Shown one piece after another: positions 1 to 6,358 of a stretch of 6,358 nucleotides of DNA (the first letter of the stretch is position 1; every line of letters starts with the position of its first letter). This stretch comes from CAYSGX01 sp964518215 (GTDB lineage: Bacteria; Bacteroidota; Bacteroidia; Chitinophagales; CAIOSU01). The notes below the pieces were generated by a model. That model made no database searches. It was not told the DNA's origin and saw only the letters and a list, made by a program, of their open reading frames with translations. The stretch spans positions 1 through 6,358 of the forward strand of contig CAZFFP010000121.1 of NCBI GenBank assembly GCA_964518215.1, given 5' to 3'. The position numbers were made by a program, and so were the translations under genes.

Positions 1-731
1 CCTAATCCATTTGCTGTACTTAATGTTTTTCTTGAACCACCTCCACCGCCTCCAGGTTCACCTCCCGGAAAACCCGGATTTCCGCCTGCATCAGTTCCAT
101 TATTCCCATTTCCTCCTGCACCACCGCCTGTTACTGCTGTTCCACCAGTTGGAGTGCCTCCATTATTCCCAAAGTTCAACGTTCCTGCAGAAGACCCACC
201 ACCGCCACCACCAGAAGTTGTTCCGTTTCCACCATTTCCTCCTCCATGTCTAACATTTCCTATTCCGGAAGCATCACTTCCTCCTGCTGCACCGGTTGCA
301 TTATTTTCCGTAACAGATCCTCCTCCTTTTGCTAATGCTCCTTCAGAGGTATTATTAGGTGCAAAAGCATTAATGGAAGCCCAAGAATCACCACCTGCAC
401 TTGGAGTAGTAGATGTCCCATCTCCTCCTGCCCCTACATTGATATATATGTTATCACCGGGGTTGACTGCTACGGCTGTGGTTCTGGAATAGGCACCACC
501 ACCACCACCACCGGTTCTTCCAGTAGTAGTTCTTAACCCCCCGCAGCCCCCAGCGCCCCAAGCTTCTATAGTTATGGACGTAACACCTGCGGGAACTTGC
601 CATGTGGTGGTTCCTGCTGTGGTAAAGTCAACTGTGGTTTGCGCTTGAAGTATATTGACGGAAGCACTTGAAATCAATAGTATAGCAAAAGCGAATATTG
701 ATTTTTGAATTGTTTGTAAAAATGTTTTCAT
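1..731 (-). CDS. Secreted glycine-rich surface protein, 3' end beyond the window
   Basis: The minus frame is open from the ATG at 731 to the window edge (243 codons) with no stop, so the gene is partial at its C-terminus. Residues 1-30 form a signal peptide: Lys near the N-terminus, a hydrophobic core (IFAFAILLI) and an Ala-Gln junction after LQA. The mature protein opens with a short beta-rich block ending in TTTWQVPAGVTSITIEAWGA (about residues 41-60). This is the usual lead-in of the Bacteroidota glycine-rich domain family. From residue 59 onward about 35% of residues are Gly (65 of 185), with Asn, Thr, Ser and Ala between them and three Gly6 tracts at 74-79, 174-179 and 227-232. The role is inferred: an exported, probably surface-attached or matrix protein. 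No catalytic motif is visible. A T9SS sorting domain may lie in the missing part. The 731 start is preferred because it places the signal peptide at the terminus; an in-frame ATG at 827 would add 32 residues. It lies downstream of two other secreted-protein genes on the same strand. Confidence 0.86.
   Translation of the reverse strand, partial: MKTFLQTIQKSIFAFAILLISSASVNILQAQTTVDFTTAGTTTWQVPAGVTSITIEAWGAGGCGGLRTTTGRTGGGGGGAYSRTTAVAVNPGDNIYINVGAGGDGTSTTPSAGGDSWASINAFAPNNTSEGALAKGGGSVTENNATGAAGGSDASGIGNVRHGGGNGGNGTTSGGGGGGSSAGTLNFGNNGGTPTGGTAVTGGGAGGNGNNGTDAGGNPGFPGGEPGGGGGGSRKTLSTANGL
495..512 (-). repeat. Perfect trinucleotide run, six GGT units (Gly74-79)
   Basis: Six identical GGT codons in a row on the minus strand encode Gly6 in the glycine-rich protein. 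The other two Gly6 tracts of the same gene (195-212 and 36-53) use mixed glycine codons, so only this one is a perfect microsatellite. Unit gain or loss would change the length without shifting the frame. Whether it varies between strains cannot be seen here. Confidence 0.8.
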
Positions 732-743
732 GATGTTATTTTT

Positions 744-779
744 AAAAAAGTGAAACCATTGTTGGTGTGAATACACTTT
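744..779 (-). terminator. Weak hairpin plus T-run between the PKD gene and the glycine-rich gene
   Basis: Read on the minus strand, AAAGTG (779-774) can pair with CACTTT (752-747). An inner ACCA/TGGT stem (766-763 with 758-755) closes an ACAA loop, and the outer 3' arm runs into further T residues down to 744. The shape resembles an intrinsic terminator or attenuator. However, the stem is AT-rich and has an asymmetric internal loop, so stability is doubtful. It sits only about 13 bases before the preferred start of the glycine-rich gene. If real, it could reduce read-through into that gene or act in its leader. Confidence 0.25.
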
Positions 780-784
780 ACTTT

Positions 785-816
785 GGAAAGTATATTGATA
801 ATGAGCGATTTGCAAA
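785..816 (-). promoter_or_regulatory. Weak candidate promoter for the glycine-rich gene
   Basis: On the minus strand TTTG (816-813) is followed after exactly 20 bases by TACTTTCC (792-785), a partial match to the Bacteroidota -7 motif TAnnTTTG that lacks its last two bases. The spacing is right but the -7 box is poor, so this is only a possible internal promoter. The 10-base palindrome ATTTGCAAAT (808-817) overlaps the upstream box. Confidence 0.2.
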
Positions 817-829
817 TTTGTTTTCATAA

Positions 830-2977
830 TTATCTGATTAATGTTACAGAGCCTTTTAGTCGGTATTGCTGACTGCCGTCAACGAAACTTAAATTATAAA
901 CATAAACCCCTGCCGGAGCCTGCTTCCCATGCACCTTTCCATTCCATTCAAATGAGGCATCTTCGGCTTCATAAATTTTACTTCCCCATCGGTCGAAAAT
1001 AGCAACATTGAAATGCCGCAAATTTTCTTTGGGTCCGTAAATGGCAAACACATCGTTTACGCCATCTGCATTGGGAGTAAAAGCATTAGGAACATAAAAC
1101 GAAGCATTCGGAATTACCACAATTGAGGCAAGTGTGGTGGTATCGAAACACAAGTATTCGGCAGACGAAATTAAAGTAATCGTAAAACTGCCGGTGTCGG
1201 TAAATAAATGAACCGGATTCATTACTGCCGATTCGTTGCCGTCTCCAAACTGCCAGAAATAATTATCGGCATGAAGCGATTGATTGTTGAAAGAAAAAGA
1301 TGCTTCATTTAATCGAACAGGGTCATTAATGTCGGGTGTAACATCAAATGCTGCTATGGGAATAGAAAATACACGAATAAATTCTTGCTCGGTGATGAGA
1401 AACGAACATCCTTCGGCATCTTCAACCGCAAGTGATACATCGTGCATGCCTGCATAAAAAACATGAGTAACAGGATTATCGGACGACACAAAACCATCGC
1501 TGAATGTCCATTCCACCGAAACAACATTGCTTGCATTGTATTCAAGAGTAAGAGTCAATGGTTCGCAGCCGGTAAGGTTTGTGGCAGTAATGCTTTCCGA
1601 AGAAATATTTTTCACCCAAACAGAATCTGAATACACAATAACACCACACGGATGCACAGCTTCGAGGCGAATGCTTTGATATTCCGGTGTTTCAAAACTG
1701 ATACGAAAGGGTCCTTCATTGTTTCCTGATTCGACAATAGCATTGCCGAAGTCCCAGTTCCATTGTGAAATTTCATGCAATGCGCCCGATGTAATGACTT
1801 CTATAGTTTCGCCAGGGCAGACACTGTCCTTACTCAATGAAAAATTTACGATAGGCAAACCTGCCACATAAACTTGTTTTGAAAAAGTTTCAGAAGCACA
1901 TCCTTGTTGAGTAATTTGCAATTGCAGGGTTTTGTTTCCTTCGTTTTCAAAAACAATTTCATAAGGACCGCTGCTGCTTCCGCTTATAATATTTGCATCA
2001 TCGAAATTCCAGTTGTAAACAATATTGTTGGCAGAAGTGCCATTGTAATAAATATTGAAAGTTTGATTTTGACAAACCGTGTCAGCCGCTACGAAACTTG
2101 CCACAGGTTTAATGGTTTGCACCGTTATGCAATGAATTAAAATCGTATCGCCACAAGAGCCTGATGCTCTCAAGCACAAATCGCCATTATTGTTTCCGAA
2201 AACGAAAGTCGCCTGTCGGGTGCCTTGTCCAGACAGCAATACCGCATCGAAGGGTCCGCTCCAAATGTAGTTGTCGGCTCCTTGAATACTATCAATAGAA
2301 TATGTACTTGTATCTCCTTTGCAAACTTGCCTCGGACCTTGAATAGTATCGCCAGGCACAGGAGTTTCGCAGCAATTATAATCGAAAAACACGCGGCTCA
2401 TCCAAGTGTTGTTGCGCTGCCAAATTCTGTTCATGGGTTCCTGAACCAAACATCGCGACATGCCACTGGGTGTCAGCAATACATTGAATCCGTTGATTTG
2501 AGTAACACATCTTCCGTCAGAAGTTGACATATTCCAATAACCGCTATTGTAGCAAAAGGGATCGCGCGAGCCGTAAATACCAATTTGGTCGCCTGCATTG
2601 ATGACGATATTAGCTGGCACCACTCCATTTATAATTTGTCCGTATGATGTGAAAAGTGAAACAAAATCATTGGTGGTGCCGGAAGTGGGTGGCGGTCCTG
2701 CGGTGAAGCGAACTACTTCAATCCATTGAGCGCCTCCCCAGTGATTAGTATTGGAAGTAATGGAATCGGGCACATACAGTCCGCAAATAACCATATCGGT
2801 AGGTGCTGTAAACCAATAGCCATAAGTCATTCCACTATATGGTATGGTTTGGTTACACAACGGTATAGTGGTTTGTTGTGCCCAAGCATTATTTTGAAAC
2901 ATCAACAATAACAGGAGTGCCTGCAGAAATATTCTGCCGGAAACTACAAGAGCAATATGGCTTCTCCTGTTACTCAT
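830..2977 (-). CDS. PKD-repeat secreted protein with type B T9SS (gliding-motility-associated) C-terminal domain
   Basis: Complete 715-residue protein. Residues 1-33 are a signal peptide with a long Leu-rich core and likely cleavage after AWA. Residues about 36-205 form an N-terminal beta-rich domain (motifs GYWFTAPTDMVICGLYVP, IEVVRF, GDQIGIYGSRDPFC) with several cysteines, including an adjacent pair at 202-203; I cannot name it. Then follow Ig/PKD-like modules at about 206-287, 288-372, 373-456, 457-537 and 538-622. The first three are divergent; the last two carry clear PKD motifs (VEWTFSDG; YFWQFGDGNESAV with NPVHLFTDTG). Residues about 626-715 match the CHU_C/type B sorting domain: YVPNAFTPNADGVNDVF, FDRWGSKIYE, WNGKVHGKQAPAGVYVY and a final SVTLIR. 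By family knowledge, such proteins cross the outer membrane by T9SS, often needing a PorP/SprF-type partner, and remain on the surface or are released. No catalytic site is visible, so an adhesive or structural role is inferred. Its start lies 7 bases after the preceding stop. Confidence 0.93.
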   Translation of the reverse strand: MSNRRSHIALVVSGRIFLQALLLLLMFQNNAWAQQTTIPLCNQTIPYSGMTYGYWFTAPTDMVICGLYVPDSITSNTNHWGGAQWIEVVRFTAGPPPTSGTTNDFVSLFTSYGQIINGVVPANIVINAGDQIGIYGSRDPFCYNSGYWNMSTSDGRCVTQINGFNVLLTPSGMSRCLVQEPMNRIWQRNNTWMSRVFFDYNCCETPVPGDTIQGPRQVCKGDTSTYSIDSIQGADNYIWSGPFDAVLLSGQGTRQATFVFGNNNGDLCLRASGSCGDTILIHCITVQTIKPVASFVAADTVCQNQTFNIYYNGTSANNIVYNWNFDDANIISGSSSGPYEIVFENEGNKTLQLQITQQGCASETFSKQVYVAGLPIVNFSLSKDSVCPGETIEVITSGALHEISQWNWDFGNAIVESGNNEGPFRISFETPEYQSIRLEAVHPCGVIVYSDSVWVKNISSESITATNLTGCEPLTLTLEYNASNVVSVEWTFSDGFVSSDNPVTHVFYAGMHDVSLAVEDAEGCSFLITEQEFIRVFSIPIAAFDVTPDINDPVRLNEASFSFNNQSLHADNYFWQFGDGNESAVMNPVHLFTDTGSFTITLISSAEYLCFDTTTLASIVVIPNASFYVPNAFTPNADGVNDVFAIYGPKENLRHFNVAIFDRWGSKIYEAEDASFEWNGKVHGKQAPAGVYVYNLSFVDGSQQYRLKGSVTLIR

Positions 2978-2984
2978 GATTCGT

Positions 2985-4586
2985 TTATTGTTTTACAATT
3001 TTGAAATTTTGAGAACTTCCTTCGGCATTATCAATTAAAATCCAATACATGCCTTTTGCCCATTCTGAAGTTTGAATAGAAACAGGAGAATTTACCTTTT
3101 CAGCATTCCAAATAATTTGTCCGGATGTGTTGATTACGGAAATGCTTGTTTGGCTTTTACCTGCAAAATCTATTTTTAAATTATCCTGAAAAGGAACCGG
3201 ATACAGCCTGATGTTTTCTGTATTTTTTTCAGCCAACCCAACAATGGATGAAACTGTAATGTCTTGGCAAAAAATATCTTCGCAACCGTTGGTAATGCTG
3301 CTCAGACAAACCGTATAATCGCCATCAGTTGCAAAAATGTGTTGTGGATTTTGAAGGGTGGACGTGTTGCCATCGCCAAATTCCCAGAAGTATTGATTGG
3401 CATTGGTTGAAGTGTTGGTAAAAGTTGCCGTAAGCATAGTAGCGCTTTGCGTAAAGCCCGCTACCGGAGCAGGTATCACGCTGGTAGAAGTTTGTGCCGA
3501 GCCGGAACAAGCTCCCGAGCCTACCTGATAGGTAATATTATATGGACCGCCAACACCTGCAGCAGACGGGGAGAAAATGTTTCCCGACACACCGGCACCC
3601 GAAAATGTTCCGCCTGATGGATTTCCTGTAAGCGCCACATCGCCTGAGTTTTCGCAATATGCAGTATTAATCGCATCAATAGAAACACTCAATTGAGCAT
3701 TGATAACAATTTGATTGGTCAGTGTATCACTGCAAAAATCACTATTGGTTACAATGAGCCTGACATTGAAAGTGCCCGCTTGAAAGAATGTGTGGTTAGG
3801 GCTTGCGGTAGTAGAAGTATTGCCATCACCGAAATTCCAGTTATAACTCACCAAAGTGGTTCCTACAGGTGTTGAAGACAATTGCGTGAAACTCACCGAT
3901 TCGCCCAAACAAGAAGAAGATGGAGATGAAAAGTTGGCGGTAGGACATTGGATAACTGCATTGGGGTCTAAAGTTAGCGTGCCCATGACAGCCATATCGT
4001 AGGGGTCGTTCGCGCTCAGCGATGCGTTTTGCACCTGACCTCTTCCTGAACTGCTCGTAGCGGCAAAACCATATATTCTAAATTCTACAGGAACTGCAGA
4101 TCCGGTAATATTTATAAATTGAAATTCATGACTTATCGGGTTGGTGCTGACTATGTTTCTTAATCCGCCATGATTGGTAAATGTTTGAAATCCATCTGTG
4201 CTGCTTCTTAGTTCAAATTCATCGGGACCGGTTTGAGTAGTTTGGAAAGTAATATGAATAGAAGATATATCAAGCGTATAGCCGGTTGCGGGAGCTACTA
4301 CAAAACGTAAATACGAGTTGTCATTAACAGCGGCTTGCACCGTTGTGCCTTGCGACCAGTTGGAAGAACGAAAACAGTTGCTCAAAGAAACCGGGCTTAA
4401 TCCGCTGCCACGGGTCAGCACACCACTATTAGTAGTTTGTATGCCCTGCGCCATAAACTGTGCAGTAGCCGATGCAGCGCTTCCCGATACGCCCTGCATA
4501 TCCCAGCCCACGATAACGGTTTGTGCCGAAAGGCTAGTAAATGTTAACAGAAATAGGGAAAAAAGTAAGATTGAGTTAGATTTCAT
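2985..4586 (-). CDS. PKD-domain secreted protein with type A T9SS (Por_Secre_tail) C-terminal domain
   Basis: Complete 533-residue protein. Residues 1-21 form a signal peptide with probable cleavage in LSA-QT. Residues about 24-205 are a beta-sandwich-like N-terminal domain (VGWDMQG, LTRGSGLSP, GYTLDISSIHITF, FELRSSTDGF). It is of the kind seen at the front of many exported Bacteroidota proteins; its ligand is unknown. The first PKD domain is at about 214-297 (YNWNFGDGNTSTTASPNHTF). An Ig-like Bacteroidota module at about 298-372 contains YCENSGDVALTGNPSGGTFS. The second PKD domain is at about 373-446 (YFWEFGDGNTSTLQNPQHIF). Residues about 458-533 are the type A sorting domain: LYPVPFQDNL, VINTSGQIIW, KGMYWILI and terminal FKIVKQ. 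The protein should be exported by Sec, then T9SS, and in many species anchored by sortase-like processing. No enzyme motif is seen; binding or adhesion is an inference. It is first in the minus-strand operon. No in-frame upstream ATG was found in the part of the leader checked. Confidence 0.93.
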   Translation of the reverse strand: MKSNSILLFSLFLLTFTSLSAQTVIVGWDMQGVSGSAASATAQFMAQGIQTTNSGVLTRGSGLSPVSLSNCFRSSNWSQGTTVQAAVNDNSYLRFVVAPATGYTLDISSIHITFQTTQTGPDEFELRSSTDGFQTFTNHGGLRNIVSTNPISHEFQFINITGSAVPVEFRIYGFAATSSSGRGQVQNASLSANDPYDMAVMGTLTLDPNAVIQCPTANFSSPSSSCLGESVSFTQLSSTPVGTTLVSYNWNFGDGNTSTTASPNHTFFQAGTFNVRLIVTNSDFCSDTLTNQIVINAQLSVSIDAINTAYCENSGDVALTGNPSGGTFSGAGVSGNIFSPSAAGVGGPYNITYQVGSGACSGSAQTSTSVIPAPVAGFTQSATMLTATFTNTSTNANQYFWEFGDGNTSTLQNPQHIFATDGDYTVCLSSITNGCEDIFCQDITVSSIVGLAEKNTENIRLYPVPFQDNLKIDFAGKSQTSISVINTSGQIIWNAEKVNSPVSIQTSEWAKGMYWILIDNAEGSSQNFKIVKQ

Positions 4587-4664
4587 ACATTTGATTTTAA
4601 TGGGTGCTTGTTCTATTTTATCAGTTAAAAAATGATTGTGTATTTCCTGAAAATCTTTTCTACG

Positions 4665-4695
4665 TAAACTTAGCGTTATAAAGGCTGCATTTCAA
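4665..4695 (-). promoter_or_regulatory. Candidate Bacteroidota-type promoter of the minus-strand surface-protein operon
   Basis: On the minus strand TTG (4695-4693) and TAAGTTTA (4672-4665) are separated by exactly 20 bases. This fits the Bacteroidota pattern of a -33 TTG-type box and a -7 TAnnTTTG box, with one mismatch at the final G. Transcription would start near 4655-4660, giving a leader of roughly 70 bases before the ATG at 4586. It is the best match I found on this strand in the intergenic region. Confidence 0.5.
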
Positions 4696-4715
4696 GCTAA
4701 AAAAACCTAATTTTG
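4685..4715 (+). promoter_or_regulatory. Candidate Bacteroidota-type promoter of the 520-residue protein gene
   Basis: TAATTTTG at 4708-4715 is a perfect TAnnTTTG (-7) motif. Twenty bases upstream is CTG (4685-4687), only a partial -33 box. The start site would fall near 4720-4723, leaving a leader of about 25 bases before the ATG at 4747, which is a sensible layout. Its upstream part overlaps that of the divergent promoter on the other strand. Confidence 0.5.
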
Positions 4716-4746
4716 TCCGGTTTCTATTTTAAAATTATTCGCACTT

Positions 4747-6309
4747 ATGATTGAAAAATCAAAACATTCAAACAATGATTTGTATGTTCTTATTCAGTCA
4801 CTTTCCAAGTCTGAAAAAATATATTTCAAACGATATACACAGTTCCACGAAAAAGGTTCGGGAAACTATTATGTGGAATTATTCGATGCTCTTACAAAAC
4901 AAAAAGAATTCGACATCAAAAGCGCGGCAATTTCAGCAGGAATAAAACCCACACAAGTCAGAAATACTAAAATGTATCTGTATGATTTAATACTGAAAGC
5001 ATTAGAGCAGTTTCATGCAGATAAAACTATTGACGATAAATTGAAAAGATTGCTTCGGCAGATTGATATTTTATACAACAAAAGCTTGTTTTCACAAGCG
5101 CGGGTATTGGTGAATAAAGGATTAGAAATAGCATCTATCCATGAAAAACATCTTGTGTTGCTCGAATTAAAAAATTGGGTAAAAAGACTTTATGACATTA
5201 ACAGTTTTGCCGATAATTCGCTCGAAGACATAAAGGCGGTATTGTTTGAAAACACAAGTATTTTACGCATTCTTGAAGAAGAGGAAAACGCATGGTTTTA
5301 CAATGCTCATACCTATTGGGTCGCCACTAAAAAAGGCTCTTCAGATACCTCAGATATTCATACGCAATTGTTAGAAATTATTGGGAATCCACTGTTTCAA
5401 AACAGCTCATTGGCTAAAAGTTTTTATGCCCAGGTGTATATATTATCTGCAAAGTCAAATTACTTCAGTTATGAAGGCGATTGGGATAAAGTTTTTCAAT
5501 TCAGAAACGACATTGTTCTACTTTACGAATCGTATCCGCCCATGATAAAAGCAAATTTGCAATCGTATCTCGGTGCCTTGTATAATGTGTTGGTGGCGTG
5601 TTTCAATTTAAGAAAGTTCGACAACGAAGTTTTTGAAACTATTCAAAAAATCAGAGAAGCCCCGAAATTTTTTTCACAGGAAAATAGTGTTTCAGAAAAC
5701 ATTAAAGTTCGAATTTTCAGTTACGCTAATTCTATAGAACTTGCCATTTACGGCAATACCGGACAATGGGAAAAAGCCACAGATGTAATTGAAAAAATTC
5801 AGGAAGGATTCCGAATGTATGAAAATAAAATGAATCGCTTTTTGAAATTGGTGATGCTTTACAATATTGCTTACATCAGTTTTGCCAAGGGAAATCTGAA
5901 AGAGGCGGACCGTTGGGCGGATATACTCATAAACGATACGGAAGCCACCACGGGCGACCAATATTACATCAGAGCACGTATATTGAAATTGATTGTTCAA
6001 TTTGAAATGGGTAATTTCTTTTTGTTCGACTACATGACCAAATCTACCCGTAGATTTTTACTGCAACGCAGGCACCAATTCAAATACGAAGCCCGGCTGA
6101 TTAGTTTTTTCAAAAATTTCAATAAAAAAGAACTGAATAAAAACCAATTGGCAAGTTTGTTTTCTAAACTAAAATCAGAACTTTCGGAAATCAGAAAAGA
6201 CCCGAAAGAAAAAATGGCAATGAACTATATAGATTTTGTTTGTTGGTGCGACAGCCATATTACCGGAATAGAATACGGCAAGTTATTCATTCAAACAAAC
6301 AGAACTTAA
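4747..6309 (+). CDS. Uncharacterised cytoplasmic all-helical TPR-like protein
   Basis: Complete 520-residue protein with no signal peptide or membrane segment, so it is probably cytoplasmic. It is rich in Lys, Glu, Phe, Tyr and Leu and appears helical throughout. The N-terminal stretch LIQSLSKSEKIYFKRY (15-30), followed by YYVELFDALTKQKEFD (41-56), resembles a recurrent opening of Bacteroidota proteins of unknown function, as I remember them. Several stretches look like degenerate tetratricopeptide helical pairs: about 104-133, 240-262, 333-354 and, most clearly, 371-396 (AYISFAKGNLKEADRWADIL). TPR-type solenoids usually bind other proteins, but no partner or enzymatic motif is visible, so I assign no function. 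The ATG at 4747 is the first in-frame start after a stop at 4708-4710 and has an A/T-rich leader without Shine-Dalgarno. It is divergent from the surface-protein operon, and its stop overlaps the stop of the apparent convergent gene at the right edge. Confidence 0.9.
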   Translation: MIEKSKHSNNDLYVLIQSLSKSEKIYFKRYTQFHEKGSGNYYVELFDALTKQKEFDIKSAAISAGIKPTQVRNTKMYLYDLILKALEQFHADKTIDDKLKRLLRQIDILYNKSLFSQARVLVNKGLEIASIHEKHLVLLELKNWVKRLYDINSFADNSLEDIKAVLFENTSILRILEEEENAWFYNAHTYWVATKKGSSDTSDIHTQLLEIIGNPLFQNSSLAKSFYAQVYILSAKSNYFSYEGDWDKVFQFRNDIVLLYESYPPMIKANLQSYLGALYNVLVACFNLRKFDNEVFETIQKIREAPKFFSQENSVSENIKVRIFSYANSIELAIYGNTGQWEKATDVIEKIQEGFRMYENKMNRFLKLVMLYNIAYISFAKGNLKEADRWADILINDTEATTGDQYYIRARILKLIVQFEMGNFFLFDYMTKSTRRFLLQRRHQFKYEARLISFFKNFNKKELNKNQLASLFSKLKSELSEIRKDPKEKMAMNYIDFVCWCDSHITGIEYGKLFIQTNRT

Positions 6310-6358
6310 TCTTCTCCCTCCTCATTCTTTTTCTTCCTCGCGTCATAATATTTTTTGC
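6306..6358 (-). CDS. Probable C-terminal tail of a convergent gene, 5' part beyond the window
   Basis: On the minus strand the frame entering at the right edge reads 16 residues, KKYYDARKKKNEEGED, then TAA at 6308-6306. The highly charged, lysine- and glutamate-rich tail is typical of a protein C-terminus, and the stop sits right against the neighbouring gene's stop, as in compact convergent pairs. The piece is too short to identify a family. A second minus frame is also open here but continues antisense into the neighbouring gene, so it is less likely. Confidence 0.45.
   Translation of the reverse strand, partial: KKYYDARKKKNEEGED

Noticed and set aside
11..492. Two plus-strand open frames, one His/Leu-rich and one very Pro-rich
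   Set aside because: They are antisense to the glycine-rich minus-strand gene. GGN glycine codons read backwards give CCN proline codons, which explains the Pro-rich composition.
36..512. CRISPR-like or tandem repeat array from the recurring ccacc/cctcc blocks
   Set aside because: The recurrences are glycine codon runs in a coding frame, with irregular spacing and no conserved repeat-spacer pattern.
1..731. Collagen-like reading of the glycine-rich domain
   Set aside because: There are isolated Gly-x-Pro-like spots (GNPGFPGGEPGG), but no sustained Gly-X-Y period of three.
1442..2911. Several plus-strand open frames of 60-100 residues within the PKD gene
   Set aside because: They lie wholly inside a convincing long minus-strand gene with recognised domains, and none shows its own domain or signal.
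4318..4635. Plus-strand frame of 105 residues crossing the start of the type A T9SS protein gene
   Set aside because: It overlaps the signal-peptide coding region and leader of a well-supported minus-strand gene, and its Cys-rich sequence looks like antisense translation.
5692..6000. Minus-strand frame of 102 residues inside the helical protein gene
   Set aside because: It is antisense to a long gene with consistent helical protein character and has no independent support.

Overview
The window looks like a piece of a Bacteroidota chromosome. Three things point there: two secreted proteins end in the two kinds of C-terminal signal used by the type IX secretion system (T9SS); the coding DNA is AT-rich and its starts have no Shine-Dalgarno sequence; and the central intergenic region carries TAnnTTTG-type (-7) promoter motifs. 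T9SS is essentially confined to this phylum. I cannot name a genus.

Positions 1-4586 hold three genes on the minus strand, read right to left. The first (4586-2985) encodes a 533-residue multidomain surface protein with PKD domains and a type A T9SS signal. Only 7 bases later comes a 715-residue PKD-rich protein (2977-830) with a type B (gliding-motility-associated/CHU_C) signal. After about 98 bases a glycine-rich secreted protein starts (731) and runs off the left edge. That third gene has no stop in the window and is easily missed; the proline-rich plus-strand frames opposite it are its shadow. All three products have signal peptides, so the set reads as an export-dedicated operon supplying cell-surface or extracellular proteins.

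Positions 4587-4746 are a 160-base divergent intergenic region with a candidate promoter on each strand. To its right, on the plus strand, is a 520-residue cytoplasmic, all-helical, TPR-like protein (4747-6309) that I recognise only as resembling an uncharacterised Bacteroidota family. The last about 50 bases carry what looks like the charged C-terminal tail of another minus-strand gene, whose stop codon overlaps that of the 520-residue protein.

I saw no tRNA, rRNA, CRISPR array, insertion sequence or integrase. The less ordinary points are the pairing of type A and type B T9SS cargo in one tight operon, the glycine-rich gene with three Gly6 tracts and a repeated start region, and the overlapping divergent promoters.
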